Positions 7,831 through 15,423 of a DNA stretch of 41,396 nt are shown here, piece by piece. How positions within the stretch are numbered: the first letter of the stretch is position 1; the number at the start of each line of letters is the position of its first letter. The notes beneath the pieces are model-generated. The model worked only from the letters and a program-made list of their open reading frames with translations, did not search any database and was not told the origin of the DNA. Source of the stretch: Pirellulales bacterium (GTDB lineage Bacteria; Planctomycetota; Planctomycetia; Pirellulales; Thermoguttaceae). The stretch spans positions 1 through 41,396 of the forward strand of contig JAFGAY010000157.1 of NCBI GenBank assembly GCA_016933425.1. The letters are read 5' to 3'. The translations under genes were made by a program, and so were the position numbers.

Positions 7831-7900
7831 TGTGTGGTCCGTTCGCCAGGGACGAACGTGCCGCAAGGTGACTAGGTCGGTTTGCCCGCGTTTTTCTTTC
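7821..7900 (+). terminator. Possible expression-platform terminator of the riboswitch
   Basis: ACGCGGG (7821-7827), right at the aptamer's end, can pair with CCCGCGT (7885-7891), which runs into TTTTTCTTTC (7891-7900). A small inner hairpin GTTCG/CGAAC lies between. This looks like a ligand-dependent intrinsic terminator, although the loop is long. Beyond it, to 8106, the leader has no gene. Confidence 0.5.
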
Positions 7901-8106
7901 CGATATGGCCAATTATGGCTCTCCGCGCGTCACGGGTGGTCGCGGACCACGCGTGTCGGAGGCGAGTCCGTGGTCTCGATCGTCTGAATGCATCCGCAAA
8001 ACCGTCCTGACGTCGCCGCTGAGCGACACTACCGACAGGCTTCTTTGGAGAAACGACAGCGGTCCTCTCCCGTTCTGGCGGCATGTCGCGGAAAGGAGTG
8101 TTTCGG

Positions 8107-8898
8107 ATGAAGCGGTTATTGATCTTGGGACTCGCGGTACTAGCGGCAAGCACAACGGGCGAAGGCCGTGCCGGACCTTATGCCTCGGCGGCCGGAACAG
8201 CCGGCTCGACGGCCATCCACAAGGACGACCCGTCGTTCGTCGCCTGGGCCACTGGATACCAAAATTACGTCGTGGGAACCGATTGCGACGCGGAATGGCA
8301 AACGCCCGGAAAAGCCCTGGGCAAGGCGGTCGGAGGCAGTTACGACATCGTTTGCCTGGGCAACGGGGGCGCCATCACGCTGACGTTCGACGCCCCGATC
8401 ACCGACGGCGAGGGTTACGACTTCGCCGTTTTTGAAAACGGCATCGCCGACACGTTTCTCGAATTGGGTTACGTCGAGGTTTCGTCCAACGGGACCGATT
8501 TCTTCCGGTTCGCCAACGACTCGTTGACCGCAAGCCCCGTGAGCGCGTTCGGCGCCGTCGATCCGACCAACATCACGGGCCTGGCGAGCAAATATCGGCA
8601 AAGCTATGGCACGCCGTTCGATCTGGCGGAGCTTGACGGCGTTTCAGAGCTGCTGGATATCGAGAACGTCGGCTACGTGAAGATCGTCGACATCGTCGGC
8701 GACGGAACCTATCTCGATACGTCGGGCGACGTCATCTACGACCCGTACAACACCGTTGGCAGCGGCGGATTCGATCTGGACGCGATCGGCGTGATGCACC
8801 AGGTTCCGGAACCGACCGTGATGGCCTTGTTCCTCGGCGGAGCCCTTGCGGCCGCCGCAACGCGGGGCCGGCGGAGTCGACGGCAGGCGCAAGGATGA
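8107..8898 (+). CDS. PEP-CTERM exported protein, first gene of the B12-riboswitch operon
   Basis: This 263-residue protein has a signal peptide (MKRLLILGLAVLAAST...), a beta-rich body and a C-terminal PEP-CTERM sorting signal: VPEP, a hydrophobic stretch, then RGRRSRR. The body contains GGAITLTFDAPI, DFAVFENGI, LGYVEVSSNGTDFFRFAND, DPTNITGLASKYR, GTPFDLAEL and GGFDLDAIGV. I remember this pattern from an uncharacterised exported family that elsewhere carries T9SS or PEP-CTERM anchors; that recollection is unverified. AAAGGAG lies about 8 bases before the start. As the first gene after the cobalamin riboswitch it is probably repressed by B12, which suggests a role in corrinoid binding. Function not demonstrated. 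Confidence 0.9.
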   Translation: MKRLLILGLAVLAASTTGEGRAGPYASAAGTAGSTAIHKDDPSFVAWATGYQNYVVGTDCDAEWQTPGKALGKAVGGSYDIVCLGNGGAITLTFDAPITDGEGYDFAVFENGIADTFLELGYVEVSSNGTDFFRFANDSLTASPVSAFGAVDPTNITGLASKYRQSYGTPFDLAELDGVSELLDIENVGYVKIVDIVGDGTYLDTSGDVIYDPYNTVGSGGFDLDAIGVMHQVPEPTVMALFLGGALAAAATRGRRSRRQAQG

Positions 8899-8960
8899 GG
8901 AAAACCGGACAAAGGATCGTGATTTCATCGTGTAATGGTTATCTTCTGGAGAATGCTTCC

Positions 8961-9917
8961 ATGTTTGCAAAGTACTTATTCACCGCTCTCTGCCTGGGGC
9001 TCGTTGTTGCCGCGACGCCCGCCGACGGCCTCACCGTCCATTCGGGATATCAGGCAACTCAGTTGTATTCCTCGGCCGGCACCTTCACGGTGATCGGCGG
9101 CCTCGATTGCCATGACGGCGAGTTGTATTTCGGGCAATCCACCGAAATCAATTCTCTCGACCTGTCCGACCTCACTAGCACAAAGGTCGGCGACGTGTCG
9201 AGCATCGCTGGCAATTCGTTCGTGACCGTCAAGCCCGACACCGGAGTGGTTTATACTTCCTACGGCACTAGCTACGACTTCCCTTATCCCTACACGGCGG
9301 GCTATCTCGACACATCGGGTGCGTTCGTGGCGCAACTCAACATGGACGGTATCTATGACGCCGCCGTCAACAGTGTGGGCCAATTGTTCATCGTGGCCAA
9401 TCCGGGAGCCGACGGCAGTTTCATCTACGAATACGACTGGTCCAACGGCTCCACGCGAACGGTGGCCAACGTCGGGGGTTGGTCGGGCGGACTGGCTTTC
9501 GACGCCGACGACAATCTGTATTACGCGGCCGACACCGGCCGAGTGGTCCGATTTGACGCCGCCGACGTCGCCGCCGGCGACCTCACCATGGCCGATGCCG
9601 CCACGGCCCTGGAACTGGCGAGCCCGGGCTATCTGGCGTTCGACGACGACGGCAACCTGTTTGCCACCAATTACGATGGCGGCACGAAGTTGAATCTTTA
9701 CGATCTCGACACGCAAACCAAAATCGCCGACGTCGCCGACGGCGGCGGCAAGATGGTCTGGACCAACGGCGTGCTCTACACGATCGACACCACTTGGGGA
9801 ATGGACTCCTTTAGCACAATCGAGGCGATCACCGCCGTGCCCGAGCCGGGCACGCTGGCCTTGTTGGCCATGCTGGGCGTCATGCTCGTCGGACGAAGAG
9901 CAAGGCGATCGGCTTGA
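8961..9917 (+). CDS. Exported beta-propeller-like protein with PEP-CTERM anchor
   Basis: The 318-residue protein has a signal peptide (MFAKYLFTALCLGLVVAATP), then repeated propeller-like strands with GGLAFDADDNLYYAADTGR and PGYLAFDDDGNLFATNYDG, resembling NHL/SMP-30/YncE-type blades. The C-terminus is AVPEPGTLALLAMLGVMLVG followed by basic residues, a PEP-CTERM signal. ATG 8961 has GGAG nine bases upstream. It lies 62 bp after the first operon gene and is probably under the same riboswitch. In Bacteroidetes the B12-regulated surface protein BtuG is also a beta-propeller that binds cobalamin; similarity here is of fold and context only, so cobalamin binding is inference. Confidence 0.85.
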   Translation: MFAKYLFTALCLGLVVAATPADGLTVHSGYQATQLYSSAGTFTVIGGLDCHDGELYFGQSTEINSLDLSDLTSTKVGDVSSIAGNSFVTVKPDTGVVYTSYGTSYDFPYPYTAGYLDTSGAFVAQLNMDGIYDAAVNSVGQLFIVANPGADGSFIYEYDWSNGSTRTVANVGGWSGGLAFDADDNLYYAADTGRVVRFDAADVAAGDLTMADAATALELASPGYLAFDDDGNLFATNYDGGTKLNLYDLDTQTKIADVADGGGKMVWTNGVLYTIDTTWGMDSFSTIEAITAVPEPGTLALLAMLGVMLVGRRARRSA

Positions 9918-9936
9918 TCGAGGAATAAGACGCGGA

Positions 9937-9969
9937 GCGGACCGGCAAAGACGGATTTTGCTGGTCCGC
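9937..9969 (+). other. Intercistronic hairpin in the riboswitch operon
   Basis: GCGGACCGGCAAA can pair with TTTGCTGGTCCGC across an 8-nt loop, between the propeller gene and the DUF1559 gene. No T-tract follows, so it may be an mRNA stability or processing element and not a terminator. Confidence 0.55.
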
Positions 9970-10003
9970 TTCCGCCGTCTCGATAAACCATGTGACAAAA
10001 CTC

Positions 10004-10903
10004 ATGAAAGCGATGCGTCGGTTGTCGAACCACACAAACTTGCGACGCCCCGGGCAAGGTTTTACCTTGGTTGAATTGCTCGTGGTTATCGCGATTCTCG
10101 GCATATTGATCGCGCTATTGCTGCCGGCGGTTCAGGCGGCCCGCGAAGCGGCACGACGGGCCGCTTGCGCGAACAACATGAGGCAAATGGCCCTCGGATT
10201 GGTGGCCTATCACGACGGCTACCATGTGTTTCCGCCCGGGTGCATGGAACGATTTGAAAGCGAGGGTTTTCCCAACGGGAAGCGCATCGCCTGGTCGACG
10301 CTGATCCTGCCCTTCCTCGAACAGCAGCACGTGTACAACCTGATCGACTTGTCAGTGGCTTTCGACGACCTTGTCAATGAAACGGCAAACCGCCAGGTGC
10401 TCGCCGTCTATTTGTGTCCCAGCACCAGCCGATACATGGAGGGGCGCGACGGCCCCACGACGGGCGACCGCAACGGCAACGGCCTTGCCGACCACGGCGA
10501 CTACTGGGGCTGCATCGATTACGGCGGAAACTACGGACACAAGATTCCAGGTTCCATCGCCACCAACAACGGGATTATGATCTTTGAAAGCGCGATCGGG
10601 TTAACCGACATCGAGGACGGAGCGTCCCACACGATCGCGGTTTCCGAGGATACGGGACGAGGCCGCGGTCAGAACGGTTTGTGCGAGGGCATGTGGGCCG
10701 ACGGCGAAAATATCTTCGACCAGCACACGCAAATCAACACAGTTCAGGACAACGAAATGTGGAGTGATCATCCCGGCGGCGTCCATGCCGCGTTCTGCGA
10801 TGGTTCGGCGCATTTCCTGGACGAAGCGATCAGCACCGAAGCGCTTCGGGCCTTGTGTACCCGCGCGCGGGGTGATCGCCCGCCGGACGATGGGATTCAT
10901 TGA
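10004..10903 (+). CDS. DUF1559 prepilin-like protein in the B12 operon
   Basis: This product of about 299 residues has a type IV prepilin leader ending RRPGQG, then [20 protein letters not shown] and the DUF1559 signature [19 protein letters not shown]. The C-terminus has HPGGVHAAFCDGSAHFLDE, a good H-X9-DG motif. After leader cleavage it would be an inner-membrane-anchored or pilus-like filament subunit. A GTG start at 9992 is also possible; neither start has a strong ribosome site. It sits between two PEP-CTERM propeller proteins, so it may help assemble or export that surface system. It is distinct from the DUF1559 protein at 2585-3685, having a different central region. Confidence 0.92.
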   Translation: MKAMRRLSNHTNLRRPGQGFTLVELLVVIAILGILIALLLPAVQAAREAARRAACANNMRQMALGLVAYHDGYHVFPPGCMERFESEGFPNGKRIAWSTLILPFLEQQHVYNLIDLSVAFDDLVNETANRQVLAVYLCPSTSRYMEGRDGPTTGDRNGNGLADHGDYWGCIDYGGNYGHKIPGSIATNNGIMIFESAIGLTDIEDGASHTIAVSEDTGRGRGQNGLCEGMWADGENIFDQHTQINTVQDNEMWSDHPGGVHAAFCDGSAHFLDEAISTEALRALCTRARGDRPPDDGIH

Positions 10904-10964
10904 CCAACGGGTCCACGGACGACTTTCCACAGAGCTTTTTTATCACCCCCAGGAGGCCGTTGCC

Positions 10965-12272
10965 ATGCTTAGCCGATTTTTCCACCTGGTTGGAGTCGTG
11001 GTGTTCTTGTGCGGTTCGTGCGGCAGCCAGCTTGCGATGGCTCAACAAACTTATGACGCGCCCGCCCCTGTTGTGCAATTGTGCAACGTGCCGCCCAAAT
11101 CGTCGTATGCCTATCATTACGCGGCACGATTTTACTCCGACGGTTTGTTGTATCTCTGGGACGGAACCGACGTTTGGCGGCAGACGGGCGTGAATGTTGA
11201 CGGATTCGCGTCGATCGGCCAGGTCGCGGACGTGCCCGATGGATCGGTCAACATGGCCGACGCGGGCCCCATCAATTTCACGCGCGACGGCCTGCGCATC
11301 ATCCTGGGCAACGGAAACGGCGGAAAAGGACCTCTCCAGGATCCACCGGAGGAATTCCACGTGGGACGCCTTTTTGAAATGCCCATTGCGGGCGCGACGG
11401 TCAGCGACTATTTCGCCGACGTCGACTACCACTACGACCTCATTCCACTCCCCTCGCAATCGACCATTCCCAACGCGGATCAGAAATATCTCCTGGACTA
11501 CGGATGCGACGAATACATGACCGATCCGATGAGCTGGGTCGCGGTTCTCGACGAGACGACGGGCACGCATCGGATCGTGGTCAACGATATCCCCGGCGCC
11601 AGCGCTGCAATTACCACCGACAACAAGGGAAATCTGTACGCCTGCGCCGGCTGGGGCAGCGAACGCGGCCTGATCAAACGCTTCGATCGGGCCACCGTCG
11701 ATCTGGCGTATCAAACAAGCGAGCCGCTGGCCTGGTCCGACGGCGTGGCGTTGAATCCCGGCAACGACGACAACCAGAGCGGCGCCGGCATGTTTCTCGA
11801 CGCTCGTGGATTCCTTTTCGCTGGAGGCAACGAAGGCGTGACCGTTTTTCGACCTGATGGAACCTCGGGCACATTCGCCATGGGAGCTTATTCCTTCGTT
11901 GCATACAATCCGCTTCTCGACCAGATTCTCGTGATGACCTCGGGCGATCCGGTTTTCAACGTCTTCGACACCGAGGATTTCTTGCCGCTGATTCCCGGCG
12001 ACGCCAACTGGGATAATCTGGTCGACGAGGACGACGCCGCGATTCTGGCCGAGCATTGGGGCGAGCGAAATGCCTACTGGATCGAGGGAGATTTCAGCGG
12101 CGACGGCGCCGTCAATGCGGCCGACGCGGCCATTCTGGCCGCCAATTGGGGCCAGAGCCTCCCAACAACCGGCGAAACGGCGGAAGTGCCCGAGCCGGGT
12201 GGGATTACCATGCTCATTGTCATGGGATTGGCGGGACTGGCCACGGGACGAGTTCGATGGCAGCGCGGATAG
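10965..12272 (+). CDS. Exported propeller-like protein with dockerin-like repeats and PEP-CTERM
   Basis: The 435-residue protein has a signal peptide ending near AMAQ, a long body with propeller-like segments, then two EF-hand/dockerin-like repeats, PGDANWDNLVDEDDAAILA and GDFSGDGAVNAADAAILAAN (about residues 342-397), each rich in Asp/Asn calcium ligands. It ends with EVPEPGGITMLIVMGLAG and basic residues, a PEP-CTERM signal. AGGAGG stands 8 bases before ATG 10965. It is the fourth exported protein after the riboswitch and likely the operon's last gene. Planctomycete PEP-CTERM proteins often carry such dockerin-like repeats; a cohesin partner is not visible. Ligand unknown; corrinoid binding is a context-based guess. 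Confidence 0.87.
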   Translation: MLSRFFHLVGVVVFLCGSCGSQLAMAQQTYDAPAPVVQLCNVPPKSSYAYHYAARFYSDGLLYLWDGTDVWRQTGVNVDGFASIGQVADVPDGSVNMADAGPINFTRDGLRIILGNGNGGKGPLQDPPEEFHVGRLFEMPIAGATVSDYFADVDYHYDLIPLPSQSTIPNADQKYLLDYGCDEYMTDPMSWVAVLDETTGTHRIVVNDIPGASAAITTDNKGNLYACAGWGSERGLIKRFDRATVDLAYQTSEPLAWSDGVALNPGNDDNQSGAGMFLDARGFLFAGGNEGVTVFRPDGTSGTFAMGAYSFVAYNPLLDQILVMTSGDPVFNVFDTEDFLPLIPGDANWDNLVDEDDAAILAEHWGERNAYWIEGDFSGDGAVNAADAAILAANWGQSLPTTGETAEVPEPGGITMLIVMGLAGLATGRVRWQRG

Positions 12273-12356
12273 GGGCTTGATGAGGAGCGAGGCGGCAGCG
12301 ACAATAGGGACGTGTGTTCCCCTTTCGCGCGTTCTTGAACACGGAGTTTCCCCGCC

Positions 12357-13208
12357 GTGGCCAGCCAATCGCTCCAACCGATTCTTGCCTTGCTGGGCTA
12401 TCCAGTCGGCGGCAATCCGATCCAGTATATGATGGAGAAGGCGTTCGCCCATTGCGGTCTCGACTGGCGATACGTTTCGCTCGAGGTCCGGCCTGAGCAT
12501 CTGGCCGACGCGGTGCGCGGGCTGAAGGTAATGGGTTTTTCGGGCGGCAACTGCGCGGCGCCACATCAAGAGACGATCGGCCCTCTGCTGGACCAGCTTG
12601 GCCGAACGGCCGAATTGACGGGCGTGGTCAACCTGCTCATTCGGCGCGACGACGATGAACTGATCGGCGAAAACACCGAAGGCCGTGCGTTGATCGACCT
12701 GTTGGGTGGTTCGGACAAGTTGGGCGGACGCCACGCCGTCGTGCTCGGCGTGGGCCAAATGGCCAAGGCAATCGCGGTTGAATTGGCCGCCGCGGGCGCA
12801 GCCCAAATCGCGATTGTCGATCACGTCGAGGCCCGGGCAAGCGAGTTGGTCGAGTTGCTGACCGGCAAACTGAACGCCGCCGCCACGGCCGTCTGCTGGG
12901 AAGGCGATTATTCCATTCCGCCGGAAATCGATCTGGTGATTCACACGGCTGAGGCCGTCCAAGGTGACGCAAACGCCCCGATCGCCCTGGCCCTCGAAAG
13001 CCTCGTGCCCACCATGACGGTCGTCGACACGACGATTGATCCGCCGCGAACCTGGCTTTTGGACGAGGCCCGCGAACGCGGCTGCGCGACGGTCGACGGA
13101 GTCGCCATTTTCACTAATCAAGTCTCGCTCAACTTCGAGACGTGGACCGGCGCGCGACCCGATCGGGCCCTTCTGCGCGAGGCGGTCGAGGAGTTTCTCG
13201 AACTGTGA
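12357..13208 (+). CDS. Shikimate dehydrogenase (AroE)-like protein with altered catalytic residues
   Basis: The 283-residue protein follows the AroE plan: LLGYPVGGNP at the substrate domain, FSGGNCAAPHQ, GENTEGRALIDLL, a nucleotide loop LGVGQMAKAIA (about 130-140) and the C-terminal FTNQVSLNFETWTG. However, the lysine expected after PH/PF is Gln71 and the aspartate expected in the NTD motif is Glu108. The Ser residues that hold shikimate (normally in a GNPxxHSxSP motif) are Tyr and Met here. It is therefore probably a paralog with another substrate or no dehydrogenase activity. The start is GTG 12357. It is followed by bioD on the same strand; a repeat tract separates them. Confidence 0.82.
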   Translation: MASQSLQPILALLGYPVGGNPIQYMMEKAFAHCGLDWRYVSLEVRPEHLADAVRGLKVMGFSGGNCAAPHQETIGPLLDQLGRTAELTGVVNLLIRRDDDELIGENTEGRALIDLLGGSDKLGGRHAVVLGVGQMAKAIAVELAAAGAAQIAIVDHVEARASELVELLTGKLNAAATAVCWEGDYSIPPEIDLVIHTAEAVQGDANAPIALALESLVPTMTVVDTTIDPPRTWLLDEARERGCATVDGVAIFTNQVSLNFETWTGARPDRALLREAVEEFLEL

Positions 13209-13229
13209 TTTGTTAAGGCGGATGAGCGA

Positions 13230-13290
13230 ATCTCAAATCTCAAATCCCAAATCCCAAATCTCATATCTCAAATCTCAAATCTCAAATCCC
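13230..13290. repeat. AAATCTC/AAATCCC simple-sequence tract
   Basis: About eight head-to-tail copies of a 7-bp unit (CAAATCT or CAAATCC) fill the aroE-like/bioD spacer up to the bioD start. The same kind of tract flanks the gspF-like gene and lies between hydE and hydG. Confidence 0.85.
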
Positions 13291-13297
13291 TCGCGCC

Positions 13298-13987
13298 ATG
13301 CCAGGTCTTTTCATCACGGGCACCGACACGGAAGTGGGCAAGACCTACATTGCCGCGCTTGTCGCGCGCGATTTGCGCGAGAGGGGCTGCCGCGTCGGCG
13401 TCTATAAACCGGCGGCCAGCGGCGCACGGCGGATCGACGGCCGGCTGGTGGCCGACGATGCCGTTCAACTTTGGGAAGCCGCCGGGCGGCCGGGCCGGCT
13501 CGACGAGGTGTGTCCCCAAGTGTTCGAAGCCCCGCTCGCGCCCCACCTGGCCGCGCAAGCCGAAGGAAAACAACTCAACGCCCCATTGCTGCTCGACGGC
13601 ATCGAACCCTGGCAAAAACAGTATGAATTCGTGCTGGTCGAAGGAGCCGGCGGCCTGATGTCGCCCTTGGGCGACGATCTCTACGTCGCCGACCTGGCCG
13701 CGGCGTTCGGCTATCCGCTGGTCGTCGTTACGCCGAATAAGCTGGGAACCATCAACCAGACGCTCCAAACGCTCATGGCGGCGGCCCATTTTCGCCGGCC
13801 GCTCGACGTGGCGGGCATGGTGCTAAACTGGCCAACGCCCAGTGCCGGCGACGCCAGCCCGACAACCAACCGACGGCAACTCCTTCTCCACTGCCATGCG
13901 CGGCTGTTGGCCGAAGTGGGCCATGGGGCAACGCGGTTTGATCCAACCGTCGACTGGATGGCCTTGGGCCGGGCCGATCGCCGCTGA
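13298..13987 (+). CDS. bioD: Dethiobiotin synthetase
   Basis: BioD makes dethiobiotin from diaminopelargonic acid, CO2 and ATP, the penultimate step of biotin synthesis. The 229-residue protein starts with FITGTDTEVGKTYIAALVA, the P-loop of the family, followed by YKPAASG (substrate and phosphate contact), EAPLAPHLAA, LVEGAGGLMSPL and VVTPNKLGTINQTL. Size and motif order fit BioD. There is no clear ribosome site; the start lies just after a repeat tract. No other biotin gene is in the window, so its pathway partners are elsewhere. Confidence 0.93.
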   Translation: MPGLFITGTDTEVGKTYIAALVARDLRERGCRVGVYKPAASGARRIDGRLVADDAVQLWEAAGRPGRLDEVCPQVFEAPLAPHLAAQAEGKQLNAPLLLDGIEPWQKQYEFVLVEGAGGLMSPLGDDLYVADLAAAFGYPLVVVTPNKLGTINQTLQTLMAAAHFRRPLDVAGMVLNWPTPSAGDASPTTNRRQLLLHCHARLLAEVGHGATRFDPTVDWMALGRADRR

Positions 13988-14014
13988 ACCACGGCTCAAC
14001 GGCCATGCATGCCT

Positions 14015-14048
14015 CCACCTTTAGGGGGAAACCCCCAGCGAAAGGTGG
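14015..14048 (+). terminator. Strong hairpin after bioD
   Basis: CCACCTTT and AAAGGTGG enclose an inner stem GGGGG/CCCCC, 30 bases after the bioD stop. No T-tract follows, so it could be a transcript end or an mRNA-protecting hairpin. Confidence 0.45.
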
Positions 14049-14087
14049 ATTCTTCCGAGGGTCATGGGTCATATTGCTCGAAAACGG

Positions 14088-14115
14088 TTGCGACAAAGTA
14101 ACTTTTGTGTATCCT
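14088..14115 (+). promoter_or_regulatory. Weak candidate promoter of the SdrD_B-like gene
   Basis: TTGCGA (14088-14093), 16 bases, then TATCCT (14110-14115) lie in the gene-free stretch 13988-14299. Each hexamer matches the consensus at four of six positions, so this is only suggestive. Confidence 0.3.
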
Positions 14116-14299
14116 AGAGATTAGGTGAAATAGCCTGACCTGGCCGATAATGCCGTCCTTGCGCGACGGCCAGTCGTGGTGCGAGCAGCGCGAAACACGA
14201 GCCGGTTGTCGCACCTACAAGGTTGGGCGTTCGTCGAGTTTTCATCCCTCCGAAAAGTTCATCATTATTGATTGCGGCAGTTGAGAGGAGTTGGCCCCT

Positions 14300-14974
14300 A
14301 TGCCTGGATACCGTCGAGGTTTGTTGCTCGCGGGTGCGGCATTGATTGCTTGCGCGGCGTTTTGCGCGCCGGCTGTGTCTGAAGCCGACGTCATCCGCGT
14401 CGGCAGTTCGCAGTACGCGCATCTGCGGGGTTACGTCTATCTCGATCTGAACTTCAACGGAGAAATGGAGGTCGGCGAGTGCGTGGTCGAAGGGATCCGC
14501 GTTTCATGCACTCTTGTTGAGCAGACGGCCGGCGGCGGAACCGGAGAAAGCACCACGGATCCGGTTTATACGTTGACCGACGAAGCCGGCCATTACGCGT
14601 TCGATGATTTGAAGCCGGGCAAATACACCCTGGCGATAGAGGAACCGATTCAATTCCGCCGAACCCGCGTCGCCAACGAAGACATCAAACTCGGCACGAT
14701 CAATGATATTCCCGTCGGCACGGTAATTAGTCCTTACGAGTATGCCGACATCGAGTTGGGGGCGGGCGAATGGGGGATCATGTACAATTTTGGCAACGGC
14801 GGCCTTCGCGCGGCATACATGTCGAAGCAATATCTGCTGGCCGGCAGCAAAAAAATGAATACCTACGACGGCAAGACCGAGGAAATCCCCGAGCCCACGG
14901 GAATCGTGCTGCTGGCGGTCGGTTTACTGTCGCTGAGCCGGCCTGTTTTCGGCCGTCGACGCCTGAGCCGCTAA
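14300..14974 (+). CDS. PEP-CTERM surface protein with SdrD_B-like domain
   Basis: This 224-residue protein has a signal peptide (RRGLLLAGAALIACAAFCAP), then a beta-sandwich with GYVYLDLNFNGEMEVGE and TLTDEAGHYAFDDLKPGKYT, characteristic of SdrD_B/carboxypeptidase-regulatory-like domains that carry calcium-binding NFNG-type loops. The end, IPEPTGIVLLAVGLLSLSRP followed by RRRLSR, is a PEP-CTERM sorting signal. ATG 14300 has GAGAGGAG about 9 bases upstream. It appears to be a single gene and would be anchored in the outer surface. Such domains usually serve as stalks or adhesion modules; the specific role is unknown. Confidence 0.82.
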   Translation: MPGYRRGLLLAGAALIACAAFCAPAVSEADVIRVGSSQYAHLRGYVYLDLNFNGEMEVGECVVEGIRVSCTLVEQTAGGGTGESTTDPVYTLTDEAGHYAFDDLKPGKYTLAIEEPIQFRRTRVANEDIKLGTINDIPVGTVISPYEYADIELGAGEWGIMYNFGNGGLRAAYMSKQYLLAGSKKMNTYDGKTEEIPEPTGIVLLAVGLLSLSRPVFGRRRLSR

Positions 14975-15423
14975 ACGTTGCGCGTCCGGCCAAAAAGCTT
15001 GTTCTATCGTCGTTTCAACAGGCGAGTTACCCCATCCCGTCGCTCCTTTGCGTTCGCGGTTCGGTTCCAGACGACGGACGCGATCTTCCACCACGCGCCG
15101 CCACAATCGGATACCGCGCCCAAAAAACACAACTCAGTAAAAAAGGCCGAAAAAAGGGTTAAAATCAGGCCAGGCAAGTTGCACGGGCCGCGCCCCGATG
15201 GTACAGTCCGATAAGCCGCCTTCTGTGAACGCCTATTGGAATGAGTGCCATCTCTGATTTGCCCCCCGCGCAAAGCGAGTCGCTCACGACCATCGCCATC
15301 ACGCGAGTCGACGACGTCACTCACCGCCAATGCGTTTCGCGGTCCTTCCCCAAGAAGGCAAGGCCCGTCTCCCCCTTGACCCACCCCCCATGCGTTTTCC
15401 CCTTGCTCCAGGAGAAACCCTCG
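14975..15423. other. Gene-free spacer before GH116
   Basis: No convincing gene or repeat was found. A reading frame extends upstream of the GH116 start to 15241, but it lacks a signal peptide there and the GH116 ATG at 15424 has its own AGGAGA site. TAAAAT near 15160 resembles a -10 box without a good -35. Confidence 0.5.

Noticed and set aside
7592-7912. Short minus-strand frames over the riboswitch
   Set aside because: They overlap the conserved aptamer, and their sequence carries no protein features.
10830-13121. A 763-residue reading frame on the minus strand
   Set aside because: It runs antisense across the propeller/PEP-CTERM and AroE-like genes and shows no domain.
13230-13290. Telomere-like or CRISPR-like AAATCCC tract
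   Set aside because: It is simple-sequence repeat DNA without spacers; similar tracts lie beside other genes inside the window, so it is not a chromosome end.
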